Shown: piece by piece, positions 20,270 through 34,500 of the stretch
Layout: every line of letters starts with the position of its first letter
How positions within the stretch are numbered: the stretch's first letter is position 1
Source: Harmothoe impar
Lineage: Eukaryota > Annelida > Polychaeta > Phyllodocida > Polynoidae
DNA length: 64,000 nt
Direction: 5' to 3'
NCBI GenBank assembly: GCA_947462335.1
Contig: OX381720.1
Location: forward strand, 49,718,481-49,782,480
The notes under the pieces: generated by a model
The model's database searches: none
What the model saw: the letters and a program-made list of their open reading frames with translations, nothing else
Told to the model about the DNA's origin: nothing
Position numbers and translations under genes: made by a program

Positions 20270-21360
20270 AAATGTGGACTCCTACCCCCCTCCCCCCTCC
20301 CCAGCCCACCTGTATAAGATACTGCACTGGGAGAACTCCCCTTGGAGGTGCAGACCGGCGGCGGCAGTTATCTCTACCGGCGGCCCTTATCTCTATAGAT
20401 ATAAGGGCAGGAGGCCGACCTGGGGGCTGAACTAAGTAAGGGAAGATTTCCCCTTGCTGGAAGGAACCCCGCTGTGGGCTAATATACCTATAATGGAAAA
20501 TGTCCCGGATTGTCCAGGCCTGGTGCTCAGCAAGGAATGAGTACAGGTCAAGCACCCACTGCACAGGGTCACAAGACAACCGTAATATTGCTTGTCAACA
20601 GTTTTGTTTTTGTAACCCTTACATTCCCCCTGGCATTGATAATAGTTTTTATAGATCTGTTTCCTCTAAATACTCTGGTAATAACAGTGTTTATACACTG
20701 TATAACCCTATACCAGTATAATTCCAGGGGAAGGCGTGGCAGTTCCCTCACTGCGAACGACTTGTCGCCATCGTCGCGGGGGGTAGTTCCTCCATGCCGC
20801 ATCAGAGGGCGTCATCATCCGGGGGGTGACATGATGTCACGTCACCATGGAGACTTCCAGTTGGTGTCACGTCACTACATAAGGCCACTCGTGTCAAATA
20901 TTGACAGCTGGGGTTGAATGAGCCAACTGTATTTGAAAATCTTAAATTTTAATGTAGTATTTATGGTGATATTTGCAATATTATGGTGATATTTATAATA
21001 TTTGTAATATTTGTGTGCTTATGTTATCGATGCTGTTGGCTCTCTTCACGAAATTGTGATCTATGAGGTGATATTTATTGTGAAAATGTTGATATTTATT
21101 ATGATAATGTTGTTGCTGATATTTATTGGACAATAGTCCTTTGTTAGGGGGGTCGCTCTCTTGTTGATTGTTCTTGCGATATAAGACTCCAGGAGTGTAA
21201 AGTCTTGAATAAACTCTGTTGGGCTATTATGAGGCATATGTCACGAAAAAGGCTGAGTGTGACTTCTTTTGTCGTGATGTAATTGTGGTACTTCTCCGTA
21301 ATAAAAGGCTGATACTTGTACATTTTCCAGCACACCCCTGTCTTGTGTCTTATCAGTCAT
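20270..21360. other. GC-rich block then AT-rich GTGATATTTAT repeats
   Basis: 20280-20560 and 20710-20900 are unusually GC-rich, with hairpin-like TTATCTCTATAGATATAAGG near 20386. From 20940 to 21120 the words GTGATATTTAT and AATATTTGTAAT recur. At 21178 ATATAAGACTCC is followed by GAATAAACTC at 21207, an arrangement like an LTR promoter and poly(A) signal, but no matching second copy, primer-binding site or gag/pol frame was found. Unresolved. Confidence 0.3.
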
Positions 21361-22500
21361 ATATTACTTATATTAATATAAAAGAAATGTAACACTTGGT
21401 AATTAATATAATAATCACTCTAGTAAATGATTATATATCTGTTAGGATTCTTGTTCATATTATAATTATGTTAGGGCTGCCAATGCCCTTTATTTAACTG
21501 CTACCGGTAAACCAATTATAAATGAGATATTTCATGTTATACTGCAGCTAAACAACGCTATAAACTTCATCCTGTACTGTGTCAGTGGGACCATGTTCCG
21601 ACGGGAGCTCACACTCATGTTTGTGGCTCTCTTTGCTAAAATGAAGTGTAAAAGAACGCCTGAAAACACAATCATTTAGTCTGGTAATCAAATAGCTGGC
21701 ATGCTGAGCCTTATGAGTTAAGTTAAATTTTTAGTTTGCAGTCAAACTCCCAAGAAACATTTTTGCATAGAAGGAATCCGAGGGTCATTACCATTTTGCT
21801 GTTGGGAGGTGGGGGGGGGGGGGGGGGGTAAGGGGCATAAGGGGGGAGGTATTTTGCCCTTTCTGGGTGCTGTTTCTTCACAAATTGGCAGAGGTCCACA
21901 AATTTCCGGAGGTCCACAATACACATTCCATATATTTTTGGTACTTAAGCATACAAGTGTGGACCTCCATGTATATTTGTAGAGCCATTAGTAAACCAAT
22001 GGTAGGGCCTCCAAATAAACAACTCATGTACAGTTGGCATGCTGTGACGGCTTATTATAAAAGCTCTATAGTATACTGCATGTTTTAGGGTGTTAATGTA
22101 GCCAGCATAATTATAGCCAGTTTCATTGTGTATATTTTCTTTTCAGTTTTATATCCTCTATCTGATACAGTATCTGGGCTATAAAGACTTATATGGTTAC
22201 TCGATCATTTGCTCTGTAATCTGTGATTAGTTTCAGAATATTTTATATTATCATTATCAGTTGCAATTGTGCCTTATTACTAGTAATAAAACTTTCTATC
22301 TTTCATAATATTGTGCATTTTACTGTGATGGCAATATTTAACGAATTTAGCTCATGATGATGAATAGCAGGATGATTAGGAGGAGTCACAATACAAATAC
22401 CATAGGTCCACACTATGGTTATCTGTACCAACATTATAGTTATGTGGGGGTTGTGAAAGCATGAAATGGACACAACTTCCAAATTTGGTTTTGAATGCAA
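21360..22500. other. Downstream of Ig-domain gene, no gene seen
   Basis: AT-rich with a G run at 21809-21828 and pyrimidine/purine skew. No coding evidence on either strand. Confidence 0.4.
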
Positions 22501-22507
22501 CAGGCTT

Positions 22508-22513
22508 TTTATT
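22508..22513 (-). terminator. Candidate polyadenylation signal of Ig-domain gene
   Basis: AATAAA on the minus strand, about 500 bases past the stop codon. Nearest clear signal downstream; inferred from position only. Confidence 0.45.
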
Positions 22514-25500
22514 CAAGTCACTCAGTCCTTAGAGGGCTTGGTTACATACGAACATGACTCCTTATTATCACCATATAATACACAATTGATTGCAAACAAG
22601 GTTCGAAGAACACTAGCAGCGTCTTGCTGGTTTGAATTCAGTAAGAGCTGTTCGAACTGGTCTTGGTCCCAGCAAGGGCTGGTGCAAGAGCCAGTAGCAG
22701 GAGGGGTGTAGGGGCCCCGGTCACGAAAGTCCCGAAGGGTATGGGTCAGAGCTTGTCCTGGGGCAAACCCCCCTGGTGTGGCCTCTTATATACCCGGGTT
22801 GCGGACCGGGCATTGTCGACGTGGCACTCCACCGGCACGCCATCTGGAGTGCTCTACCCGAACCAGCAACCACTGGGTAACATTAGGGGACATGGCACAG
22901 GACGCCAGGTGTTGCCACCTAGCATAGAACTGTGCCATTCCCACCTCCAAACCATGAACCCCTAAACACTTATATTGTTGCCCCTACAGTTACATTATGC
23001 TGCCTGGTGTTTTCTCAATAGTAGAGACTGGTGACAGCGAGGGCAGCTAGAGCTGTGGTGCACCACACAGGCACTCCGAGTGCTACTCCCAGGCTGCTTG
23101 TAGATGCTACTGCCAGGCTGCTTGTATTTCCAAAATCTTTGAAATGAAAAACACATCTATTAGTTTGAATGTCATGCAGCAAACTTTGAATGAACAGGCC
23201 ATCCTGGGTAACAAAATCCTCTTAAATAATATCAACGAAATCTTTTACTGAATGCAAGGGAACTATTTTGATTAAATAATAACAAAACACTATTTATTTA
23301 GGATATTCTCAGAACTGAAGAGAAAAAAAAATGGCGGAGAAGTGAATTATCATTAAAGGTTCATGTGATAAAGAAGATAAAAGCAACAAACCTTTGTAAT
23401 ATGTCTAAAATCAATTTAAGAGTTTAATTAGTTAACAGATATTTAATCTACCTCTGATGAGTTCAATTGTCTGAACCTCCTTGCCCAGTTGGTTTTCAGC
23501 TTCAAAGTAATATGTCCTAAAGTGTTGCTTGAAGACACGATCAAGCTTGAGTGTCATGATGTGTTCGGTTGGGGATGACTGAAAGTAAGTACTTTTGGTA
23601 ACTATTATGTATTGAGGCAGACAAAAAGGGATATGTGGAGGGAATGTAATAATATATCAGACATGAGTGATTACTAATAGCTGAAAATGATGAAGTTTTA
23701 ATCTAAAAAAATTTAATCTGATTTATTTCTAAAATATTAGTAATGAAGATATTAGAACAATATGGTTTACACGTATATCTTCTGGTATATCCCATATTCT
23801 GGTAGGTTCACAGTAAGCCTGCCACTTGAACCCTAGGCTGTGTGACGACATGATATATATCACATGATATGGACATGACATGGACATAATATGGAACTCA
23901 TATTATGAGCTCCACCATGATACGGGGCTGTTGTAGAAGGTGACCTCACAACTCTTCATTATGTATGGCAGCATAACTGCCCAACCTAACAGAGCAATAG
24001 TACTTGGTGTTACCATACAAACGTCACTTGGTCTACCATACCAGGCCGTGTCGCACAAAATTAATACAAGTTGAAAGTCTATAACTGGATGCAATCAATA
24101 ACCGGCAAGCATGAACTTGCCATTAGAAATTAAGACTAAATTAGTATCATAGAATCTTAAAATATACATTAACCTTTTCCGGCCATTTCTATGCACATGT
24201 GCCCAAAATAAGCCACCAATCACTCTTGGCAACCATATAAAATGCTGTTATAGACCCTGCAAATAATGCCTGTGAAAATACAGAAATCACTTGTAAACAT
24301 GGACGTGTTGCTTAGTGACTACATAAATGATCCTCGTACCAATACAAAAAGCATCTGTGACTTATTGCTCTAGATTCACCACTTTCAACTGGTTTGGGTT
24401 CATATATTTTAAGAGCTAACTTTAAGGTCTAATTTAGTCCATGAGCTACGGTACCCCTCGTGCACCCCCCCCCCCCCCCCCACTACTCACCCCCATATAA
24501 TTTTTTTTGGTCCCTGGCTCAAATAATCAGAAAGGTTCATTCTATTGATATCATGTGAGATTGGGTGGCCAAATGTGGGATAAGGGGTTGTTATATCTAT
24601 GTTTGTAGGGTCGAGTGACATTTTCTTAGTTAAAACTTTAAATTTGCGAGTTCAAATGTCAATGTTTCCGAGCCTCTGCCACAGCCAATTCTCAATTCTA
24701 ATGCACATAACAGCCATCAATCAATAGGAAATTATGTTTCCTTTAAGATGGGCCCCATACCTTAGATATCCTTTGAAGGGAAGGTGCTATCACAGTTCAA
24801 AGTCTGATCATACCTCCAACATTTTCTGATGTAAAAACAGACCCAAAACAATGTATGAACCCACACATGGATAAGAAGCTATAACCAATAGTGCATCCCA
24901 AGATATTCCATGTTAACATATTGAATCTTGTTCTAGGACCAAAAAAAATCTATGGGTGAGAGTTGTGGGGGGGGGGGGGGTGCACGAGGGGTGCCAGTAG
25001 CTCATGGCCTAATTGTTTCTAGGGGATTTTTCAGATATGTACCAAACTTTTGGTATTGCTCTAGACAATAAGACTCATTATACCGTACAAGGCCATATAT
25101 TAGTGTACTGTATTTAAATTACATGATTCGTTTGAACATTCAGAATAGGCCCGTTTTGCCCCTAAGTCAGAATGCACCTTCAGTTAGCCATCTCACAACA
25201 AAGATGTGTAGAATAAACCTGCTATTTCTAAATTCTCATCAATTGCTTGATTGGCATAAATGCATGTATTTCTCATAAATATGTCACAACTAACAGTAAA
25301 GCAGAAAACAATAGATGTGGAATAATCAGGCACGACAAAGTCAGTGCTGCAGATAGTATAGTAGGAAGTAGGGGATCCCATGCACTCGAAGACTATATTT
25401 TTTTAACTTACATTTTAGGAATCCTGAATATCTCTAGTTACGGAATATCTTCGTACCCAAGGTGAAATCGTGTCCCATCAGGGTCATTGGCGGCCATCTT

Positions 25501-28500
25501 GTCGGCCATCTTGGCTTTTTCATGAATTATTAGTAAAACATAACTTTCTCTATAGATTTCCAACCGTTTGAGCTACATGCATGAAATTTTTATATGAGGC
25601 ACATAACCAATCCCACTATGTACACAAACAACCATTTTGACCTTGACCAAGGTCAAGGTCACGAGAATTGACCTTGAACTTGAAAATTGACCAAATTACG
25701 TCATTTGACCATGTATCAACTGCTGTCAACACTTTCTTAATGGCACTTTCTCCATCTTAGGATTCTTGTATGAAGAAGACATCAATATCAAGCTATTCAG
25801 CTCTTTGGAATAGAGATTAGATGAGATTTTGCCATAGTAACAATGCATTTTCAATTATCGGTATATTTCAGGATTTAGCCGTAGAAAACATGTGATTGGC
25901 TCTGGTATGCCAGCTACTCATGTTCCATAGATTATTTTGGGCACACATATCCATCTCAATAGTAACTGTGAGAATTAGCTGCAACTATGACTTTTGACCA
26001 AGGTCAAGGTCACTTAATTGACCTAGAATTTGGATAAATCATCAAATGAGCACCTAAAGAACTCTCAAAACAATGTTAGAGTGTTGAATATATCACATAT
26101 GTTCTTTTATTCATTTCTTATTATTAGACACATTTCATGAACATATCTATATCATTAAAACATAGTTTATATACATTTTTGCCATGACAACCATTTGCTG
26201 CCATCATTACTCTGCATGGTAACAACAGCTTTCCGTTATTGGACGTATTGCAATTCTCCCACAATATAACATGTTTTCTCCAAGATAGTGGATTCCCATC
26301 GCTAATCATTGTTTATCTATTTGGATAATAAATGCCCTGATATATATTACCTTTATAAAGGTCAAGGTCACTTGAAATGACAGTAAAGGTTGGGAAGTCA
26401 ATAATTGAGTGCTTATCGCCCTGTGAGAAGGAGCCAAAACATGAATCTACCAGTGTCCATCTTTGCTGTCCAAGTATACATCCTAGTATATTGAAGGGAG
26501 AGCCTTTGGTTATCTCGTGAGCATATCCTGTCTACTGTACGACCCACACTGCACCACTCCAGAAGGTGCTCTACTGCACTCACAGCACATGGTTTAGTGA
26601 TGCAGTGTGAAGCCTTCAGTAACTGTGTGGCCTGATTAGGGATCCATTGGTCCCTGTATGGGTGAGGGGTGCTCCCCTTTATCTACAGACTGTGGGTGGT
26701 GGTGCATTCTGTGGAGGAGTGTTGCAATGGGCTACAGATACAAAGAGGAGTATGTACAGGCTTGACATTGCTGAATGGTATAAAATCCCCATGTTCAATG
26801 CCTTTCATGTGTAAAATGCAACATCTAGGTGGAAGCTTCTTTGACTCTCGTCTTTTTGACCAACCGCCATTGTCACTCTTAAATCTCTTTGAATTCTGCA
26901 TGACTAAGCACCACGACACTATTGCTATGATATAATTTGTCAATTATCTTGACTATCACCAAGGCACTGTTATAGATTGGTCTACAATAAGGACTTCACC
27001 TGAAATATTAGAGAATGCATTCATTACTAAATATGTTCAGGCAGAGGAATATTGATATTGTCAAGTTTTTTGTTTTTATTAAGGGACACAAAGTGCTCTA
27101 ATGTGCTATGCCCTTAGTTGTCATAATGCATGAATGAAACCCTGGCAATGTTGCTAGGGCTGCATTCATGGACAACCCTTTAGGAGTTGATGATCCTGTA
27201 GGGATGGCAGGGTGCTTGAATGCAGCACTAGCGAGTTACTTCCCAAAGCTGGAATCATGCATCATGATGACAAAGGGAATAATGCATTAAAACACCCAAG
27301 GATTTTGCATAGGAAAATCCCTGATTAGACAACCATACCTATAGGATATATATCTATAGGGTAGCTGGCCTAACACCTTTTCTGGTCCCGGAGATGATGG
27401 TTGGTAGTTCGGGCTCGTCATGCCCTGATCCACCCCCATGGATTGGGGTACCTGTCCGGCCATGGGGCCCTGTGTGACCATCAGATCCTCCGTCAGGCCC
27501 CCTTGAGAGTGAGGTGGCTGAGTTACCACCTCTGCTGGGTCGGGGGCTTCCAACTACCCCTCCAACTGCATATCCGTTGGTTTGTGTTGTCCAACATCCC
27601 GTGGACGCTGCAGCGGGGAGCAGGGCAATTTGCTCCCCTGTACCTCAACCCTGAGGGGAGCAGTATCCCATGGACGCCTCTAGCGGGGCTGCTGCTAATC
27701 CCTCGTGCCTCGAGCCTGAGTAGAGAGGGGTCCATTCGCTGCTTGGATTTCGCACTGGTAGCCTGCCACACCTGGTGTGATAAACTGGGGGCACCCGTCG
27801 CCATAGGGGAACCGGGGAACTGGCCACCGCTAGTCTCCTGTCCCTCAACCAGGATGGCCGGGGGGAATGAAGGAAAATGTCCCCTGCCCACTTCCTCTCG
27901 TCAGCATTGTGTGACACCTCTCACACCTGGACCACTGGCTGGGTGTCGCCAGGCACTTCGGAGAGGCTGTCGTGATATACCACGACCTGTCCCAGCAGTG
28001 CGGTAGTGTGGTCCCCAAAGGAAGAGACCTGTTCCTCATCCAAGAACACTTGGACCTCAGGCTCCTTGTCCCCCTTCTCCCTCTGCAAAGAGCACGGAGG
28101 TCCCCCTTGTCTTTTCCCACCCGAATCACTGAGGACTCCCCCTTCCAGGGACTTGGCCACCTGTACAACACGGGGGCTAAGGGGTGCTGTCCTGTCTTCC
28201 TTCACCAGAGAGGTGTGAGCAACCAGTTACAGCTTTGCAGGGGAAAGGAAGATGTTGGGTCTCGCTGGGGGCCAGCTGGCAGTTTCCCCCATTCCACACA
28301 CCACTTTGCAGGGGTAGCGGGAGACAAATGCCACTGCAGCCCATCCCCACTCTCGTCAGGGAGTGACTTCCTGGACCCAATGCCTAAGGGTCGTACGGCA
28401 GCAGACTGTTCCGCGGCAGACTCTCCCTCCCCTTCTTCTATTTGTGGGGTGGAGAGCAGCGTCCCTGTTTCCCTGTCGGTGGGATCCATATCCCCCTCTT

Positions 28501-31500
28501 AGAGGGGGAACTCCACTTTGTTGGCGTCTGTCTTACACTCGGCGGAGCCGGGTGACGGGACTACCAGACACTTCCTCCAGTGGTTCAAGTAGAGGACATG
28601 TGTGTGGTTCAGCACTCCAGTCACCAGAGGGTGGGCAACAAAGTCATGAGCGCCCTGCTGTGGCAGCTGCTGGATAGGCGGGGGCAGGGGCGTGGAACTC
28701 GTGCCTCCACCAGTTATGGGAGGCTGTGCTGGCCAAGAGGATGGACCTGCAAGGGGGGGGGGGTCACCCCCTTCCACCAGACAGTCTTCCCACTGTGCTT
28801 CATCTGTCCAGGCCCCGACTTCCTATTGGACCCTGTTGGTGTCGGGGGGTCACCCGCATGTCCCTACGCTCGTCCTCAACCGATGAGGGGGACTTCTTCT
28901 TCTTAGATCGCCTCCCCTGCGACCTGGAGGCCAGGCCTGACCCCGTCAATTGTGGTTGTGCTGGAAAAGTGGCCGTGACCACGGGTGACACTGACTGCCC
29001 ACCGTCCCACTGGGCGGCGTGCCACTCACCAGAGCCCTACCAGACACGTAGACTCCACTGGCAGCAGCAACCAGCTTCTTGGAAGTGCTGAGGATATGCT
29101 CACAGGATAACCAAAGGCTCTCCCTCCAATATGCTAGGACGTATACTTGCAGCAAAGATGGATACAGGTGGATTCATCTCTTTATGGAGCTCATTTAAGG
29201 TGAAAAGTTCAATCTTCTTAACTACGTTTTAGCTCCTTCTCACAGGGTGATAAGCACTCAATTATTGATTTCCCAACCTTTATTGTCATTTCATGTGACC
29301 TTGACCTTGATAAAGGTCAAATATATCAGAGCATTCATCATCCAAAAAGATAAACAATAATGAGCAATGGGAATCCACTATCTTTGACAAATTGCTGAAA
29401 ATATGTTATATTGTAAGAAAATTGCAATATGTCCAATAATGGAAAGCTGTTGTTACCATGCAGAATTGTGATGGCAACAGATAGTTGTCATGGCAAAAAT
29501 GTATATAAACAATGTTTTAATGACATAGATATGGTCATGAAATTAGGTGCTCATTTGATGATTTATCCAAATTCTAGGTCAATTAAGTGACCTTGACCTT
29601 GGTCAAAAGTCATAGTTGCAGCTAATTCTCACAGTTACTATTGAGATGGATATGTGTGCCCAAAATAATCTATGGAACATGAGTAGCTGGCATACCAGAG
29701 CCAATCACATGTTTTCTACGGCTAAATCCTGAAATATACCGATAATTGAAAATGCATTGTTACTATGGCAAAATCTCATCTAATCTCTATTCCAATGAAC
29801 TGAATAGCTTGGTCAAGGTCAAAATGGTTGTTTGTGTACATAGTGGGATTAGTTATGTGCCTCATATAAAAATTTCATGCATGTAGCTCAAACGGTTGGA
29901 CATCTATAGAGAAAGTTATGTTTTACTAATAATTCATGAAAAAGCCAAGATGGTCGACAAGATGGCCACCAATGACCCTGATGGGACACAATTTCACCTT
30001 GGGTACGAAGATATTCAAAAAATATAGATATTCAGGATTCCAAAAATGTAAGTTAAAAAAATATAGTCTTCGGGTGCATGGGACCCCCTGCTTCCTACCT
30101 AACTAAGACAACTGCAGTGCTGCAGGCAACTGCGTCATGAGCTTTCAATACAAGTATTTTGAGGAGAGGAATTCACATGGGTAGGGGTACAGTTCTAAGA
30201 CAAGAATTCAAGGTGAGAAAAATCCGAAAGGGATTCCAGACAAGAGAATACCACGCCTGACTCAAGGTATAAAGGTGGCTGACTTAGGGTGAATTGGTGT
30301 TGACTTACGTTGAACTTGGTACACCTTATGAGATCAGTTCTAAATCTGACTAAGGAAATTGATTTTGCCCCAGTACAACATGATTTATGTAATTAGGACA
30401 TAGATCCACTTCACAACAGCAATCAACATTATGAGTGACAGGGACAAATAGTTTGAATCATCTATACCAATGATTATAAACAGTGGAGGCATTTTCATTC
30501 TCTGTTTCTCAAAAAATATCAAACAGGGGTACTTCAGAATGTTCTTACAGTATGAAAAAGAATGTGGGTCTGTTGAACCATATGGTGAATACCTCCTTGC
30601 GAGGCGCTAACTTGCCGATTGGGCTTAAAACTGGTTGTATAATCCCACTAACCAAACCGGACCCCAGCCATGAGGTGGCTAACTGGAGACCCATCTGCCT
30701 CCTCAATATCTTTAGTAAACTGATTGAAAAATGTGTGCATAGTCAATTTATTGGCTACCTTACAAATAATGATTTGTTAAACAATATGCAGTTTGGCTTT
30801 AGACCAGGTAGGTCCACGGCTGACGCCACCCTGCTTTTAATACAGTCACTTTATTAGGCACGTAACCATAGTGAATTCTCAGTAATAGTTTTTTTATATT
30901 TAAAGAGAGCATTTGACACGGTAAACCATCAAATACTCTTAAATAAACTAGAAAAATATGGCTGTGATGAGGACTCCTTGGCCTGGTTCGAGGATTACCT
31001 CTCGGGCAGATCACAAAGGACTTTTGCTAATAATGTTACCTCTGATAACCTGCCTATTACTTGTGGTGTACCACAGGGGTCCATGCTAGGACCCCTACTT
31101 TTTATACTGTAAATTAATGATGTTGTATCTGTATTAAAACACTCTGCTCATTACCTATATGCTGATGACTTAGCAATAGTTATTAGTGGAAAATCTGTGG
31201 AAATTATGACTACTCTGTTGCAAGATGATCTTAATAGTCTAGACCTGTGGTGTAAAAATAACCTTCTAACTGTGAATGCCAAAAATTCAAGTACTGTGGT
31301 GCTATCCAATACGCCACCCACCTGATTTGTCAAACTGTGATGTCACACTGTGTGGATCAGTTCTTAAAAGAATCCGCGAATTTAATTTTTTTAAATAGCA
31401 TTGATGAAACGTTGTCTCAATATATAAAAATATGATATTGCCGGTGCTAGACTACTGCGACTTTGTGATTGATGGAGGTCCTGTAACCAGTGTACATAAG

Positions 31501-34500
31501 GAAACTCCAGACCATCCAAAACATGTGTCTCCGTCTATGTTTGGGAATCAGAGATCCCCGAGATATATCCACTGATATTTTACGTACTCGATGTAAAGTG
31601 GAAAGATTGTTCCATTGCAGGAAAACGCATTTATTATCCATAATGTACAAGTGGTCTAAGGATCATAATAGTGTTCTTGACTATGTAAGGGTACTAAGAG
31701 GCAACCAGTATGTAAAGCTAAAAGTTAATAGACCAATCCTTGAGTCGTTTCGAAGCAGCCATATTTATAGGGGGATGCAAGAATGGAACAGGTTATATAC
31801 TGATGTACAACATTCACCCACACTGTTAAATTTTAAGAGTAAGAAACGTTAAAATATCTGCTGAGACATTGTAGATTTCTTTCAACTACTGTGATCCTTA
31901 TACATTGTCAGTAACTATTTATTGCTTTAGCATGTGCTTAATCCGCGGTCTAAAAAACTTTTCTCGTACAAATTCGCTCGTGGAAGCCACCTCTTTGTTA
32001 CTTTATACTCTTAGTGAGAGACTCAAGTTCCGCTGTTGAAAATATTCATGTCGACTATTATATATATTTACATATATGACTGTATTATGAAGAGCACCGC
32101 TGTTGTGAATTATGGTCAATAAACTTTACAAACTTCAAACTTCAAATGATGATATGAATGTAATGTGTAGTATATATATATACTTTTACTAGACTTCAGA
32201 TTTTAGTTAAGTAGGAGTTTATACTTACCAGGTTCATAGTAAACCAGTTATTTCATGTAAAAGTGGTGGACTCAAGGTATGTGTTTGACTTAGCATTTGT
32301 ATATTAATTAGTATGATGTGGTATCTCTTAAGCACTATAGTTTGTACACCCAGGGTTTGATGTGGTATGAAATGTCATATGCCCACATAAACTTAGGCAT
32401 ACTCTGAAAGGATACTGACTGTAGAATATTTTCATGCAGTTTTGGATTAGTATTACTTTATGGTGCTCACAACCATTGTAAATTTAGATAGAATAGGGAA
32501 GAGAGCAGGTTATAGTAAGAAAAACAATCAGAAATATCTAATACTCACTCCTTTCCCAACATAGGCATGGTATAGGCCATCACTAGAATTGCCTTCCAGG
32601 GACACAGGCGTTCCCTTGACCCAGTAGATGCGGGAACGGTCAATCTGCGGGTCGGCACGCACGCTGCACCTGATGTGTACGTCCTCCTTCAGGTAAGTCA
32701 CGGCCACCGTCTTGTCGCAGGTAAACTGAGGTTTGTATTGAGCTTGGAAATAAAACCACAGTGAGGGCTACACAGAGTGAAGAATAGAATCACTGTAACA
32801 CTCAAATGGGAGTCCAGCCCTGATCACTGAGGTAACTCTCCCCACAACTCTAAAGTGACTCCCAATCATTAGGGAGTATTAGAATAGGAGTCGTTATAGA
32901 GTTATTATAGAGTCCTGCCACATGGATTCGGTTAAATTTTCACAAACGTTAGCGTGAGCACAAGCACAGACTTGCTCTGTTACAAACATGCATGATGTAC
33001 TAGTTGTTCCATTACCATCATGCGCTCTCTGTGCATGTGTACCGAATTTTGGGAACTGCTCATTTTGAGCAAATTGTGGTCAAATTCGTAATGGAACATT
33101 GCAATTCGTTCCCGTACGAGTTTGAGTATTCATGATGGAGCATGCAAGATTTTGTACCTTGGCCTTATACAATTGGACAAACAGGAGAGATTCTATGCAA
33201 GAAAAGATAATTATGTCTTCTAATTCTACAGGGAATGAGTAGGTATCATTAAGGACATAGACACATAAAGTTTTCGCACAAAATCAAAAATAACTACTTT
33301 TTTCAACAGTGGTGTGCATAGTGTTTAACAACAACTATTGATTAATGTGATCTCTCATAGAGGGGCTATGGTAACTGCAAGCCTCTCATTGTGGCTCATA
33401 GTCTTGAGAAAATATAATGAAAGGCTTGCAGTTAGGAAAGCCTATCTATGAAAACTCAAATACAATAGCAGTTGTTATGAAACACTATGCACCCACTGTT
33501 GACTGCTCTCACCAAGGTGGCCCACTCACAGTGAACCCGACTGGTGCCACTGATTCTACTACAATGTACTAGGCAAATTGGGGCTTGGAAATTGACCTTC
33601 AAACTGATTATGTCTTTACAGATATGATGTATTTTCTTCTAGTTTATGGCAATGTACTTCTCAGAGTCTCCTTCACCGGATCCCTAGATTATATTATGTA
33701 TTTTCTTGCAAAACAGAAACCACCAATGTCCCTAGTACAGGTAGGTCCTTGCTTATATACACAGGCGTGGATATTGATTGGACACAGCACCACAGTGGAA
33801 CTAGAGGCTGTGTCTCATGAGATCTGGCCAATGTGAATGTCTTTGACTGGGTGCAATCTTTGACCAGGTGCCAGCTTTGACTTGACGGCACCCAGTCAAA
33901 GATGGTACCTAGTTCGTTCACATTGGCCAGATCTCGTGAGACACAGCCTAGAGTAATGCATGGTGGATATGATATGGCAATAACTCGGTTTTCTACGTCA
34001 TTTTCTGTGATGTAGGGTGTCTACCTAGTGAGAGGGATGAGTTTGCCCATAAAAAGTAATATTTTTGTTGGCTTTTGTAAGACTTATGTTAATATTTACT
34101 TTGTTATAAATATGTACAGATCAACAGTACTTCGTTTCCTTACTGTAGGAATACATGGGGGGAAATCGGACCAAGAAAATGCATTTGTTGTAAACAAAGT
34201 TACTGTATTAAAGGAAGTTTGTTGTAACCAAGTTTTACTGTCGATGGAAATGCAAGTCAATGTTTCACTGAAATAATGTCCAGATGGCCGCATCAGAGGG
34301 AGTAAGCCTTCATTTGGGACTGTAAAATCGGTGGCCGCAGGGTGGGGTGGCCGCATTAGAAGAGTGGCTGCAATAGGGGGAGTTTTTTACATTAGAATAA
34401 AGGGGGAAATGGCTGGGACTATCCAAATGGCCGCATTGGTGGGGTGGCCGCTATAGAGGGGTGGCCTTTAGGAGGGAGTTGACTGTACCATTCTAGTCTA

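Larger units (their letters stand above)
25355..30108. mobile_element. 4.75-kb element with ~1-kb terminal inverted repeats
   Basis: Left arm 25355-26530 and right arm 29091-30108 are long diverged reverse complements: GGGTCATTGGCGGCCATCTT at 25480 versus its inverse near 29970, GGACGTATTGCAATTCTCC near 26240 versus 29430, and GAGAGCCTTTGGTTATC near 26500 versus 29115. The left arm has ~140 bases absent from the right. Direct GACCTTGACC words recur in both arms. The centre (26531-29090) has a nested palindrome-module repeat and a GC-rich region with broken minus-strand frames. It interrupts intron 2 of the Ig-domain gene. Structure fits a foldback or long-TIR DNA transposon; superfamily not recognised. 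Confidence 0.88.

Noticed and set aside
20700..21360. Solo LTR of a retrotransposon
   Set aside because: A TATA-like and AATAAA pair are suggestive, but no defined ends, target duplication, second copy or primer-binding site could be seen.
27401..28006. 201-residue plus-strand open frame
   Set aside because: Lies opposite the minus-strand coding-like frames in a GC-rich block where long open frames are expected on the other strand.
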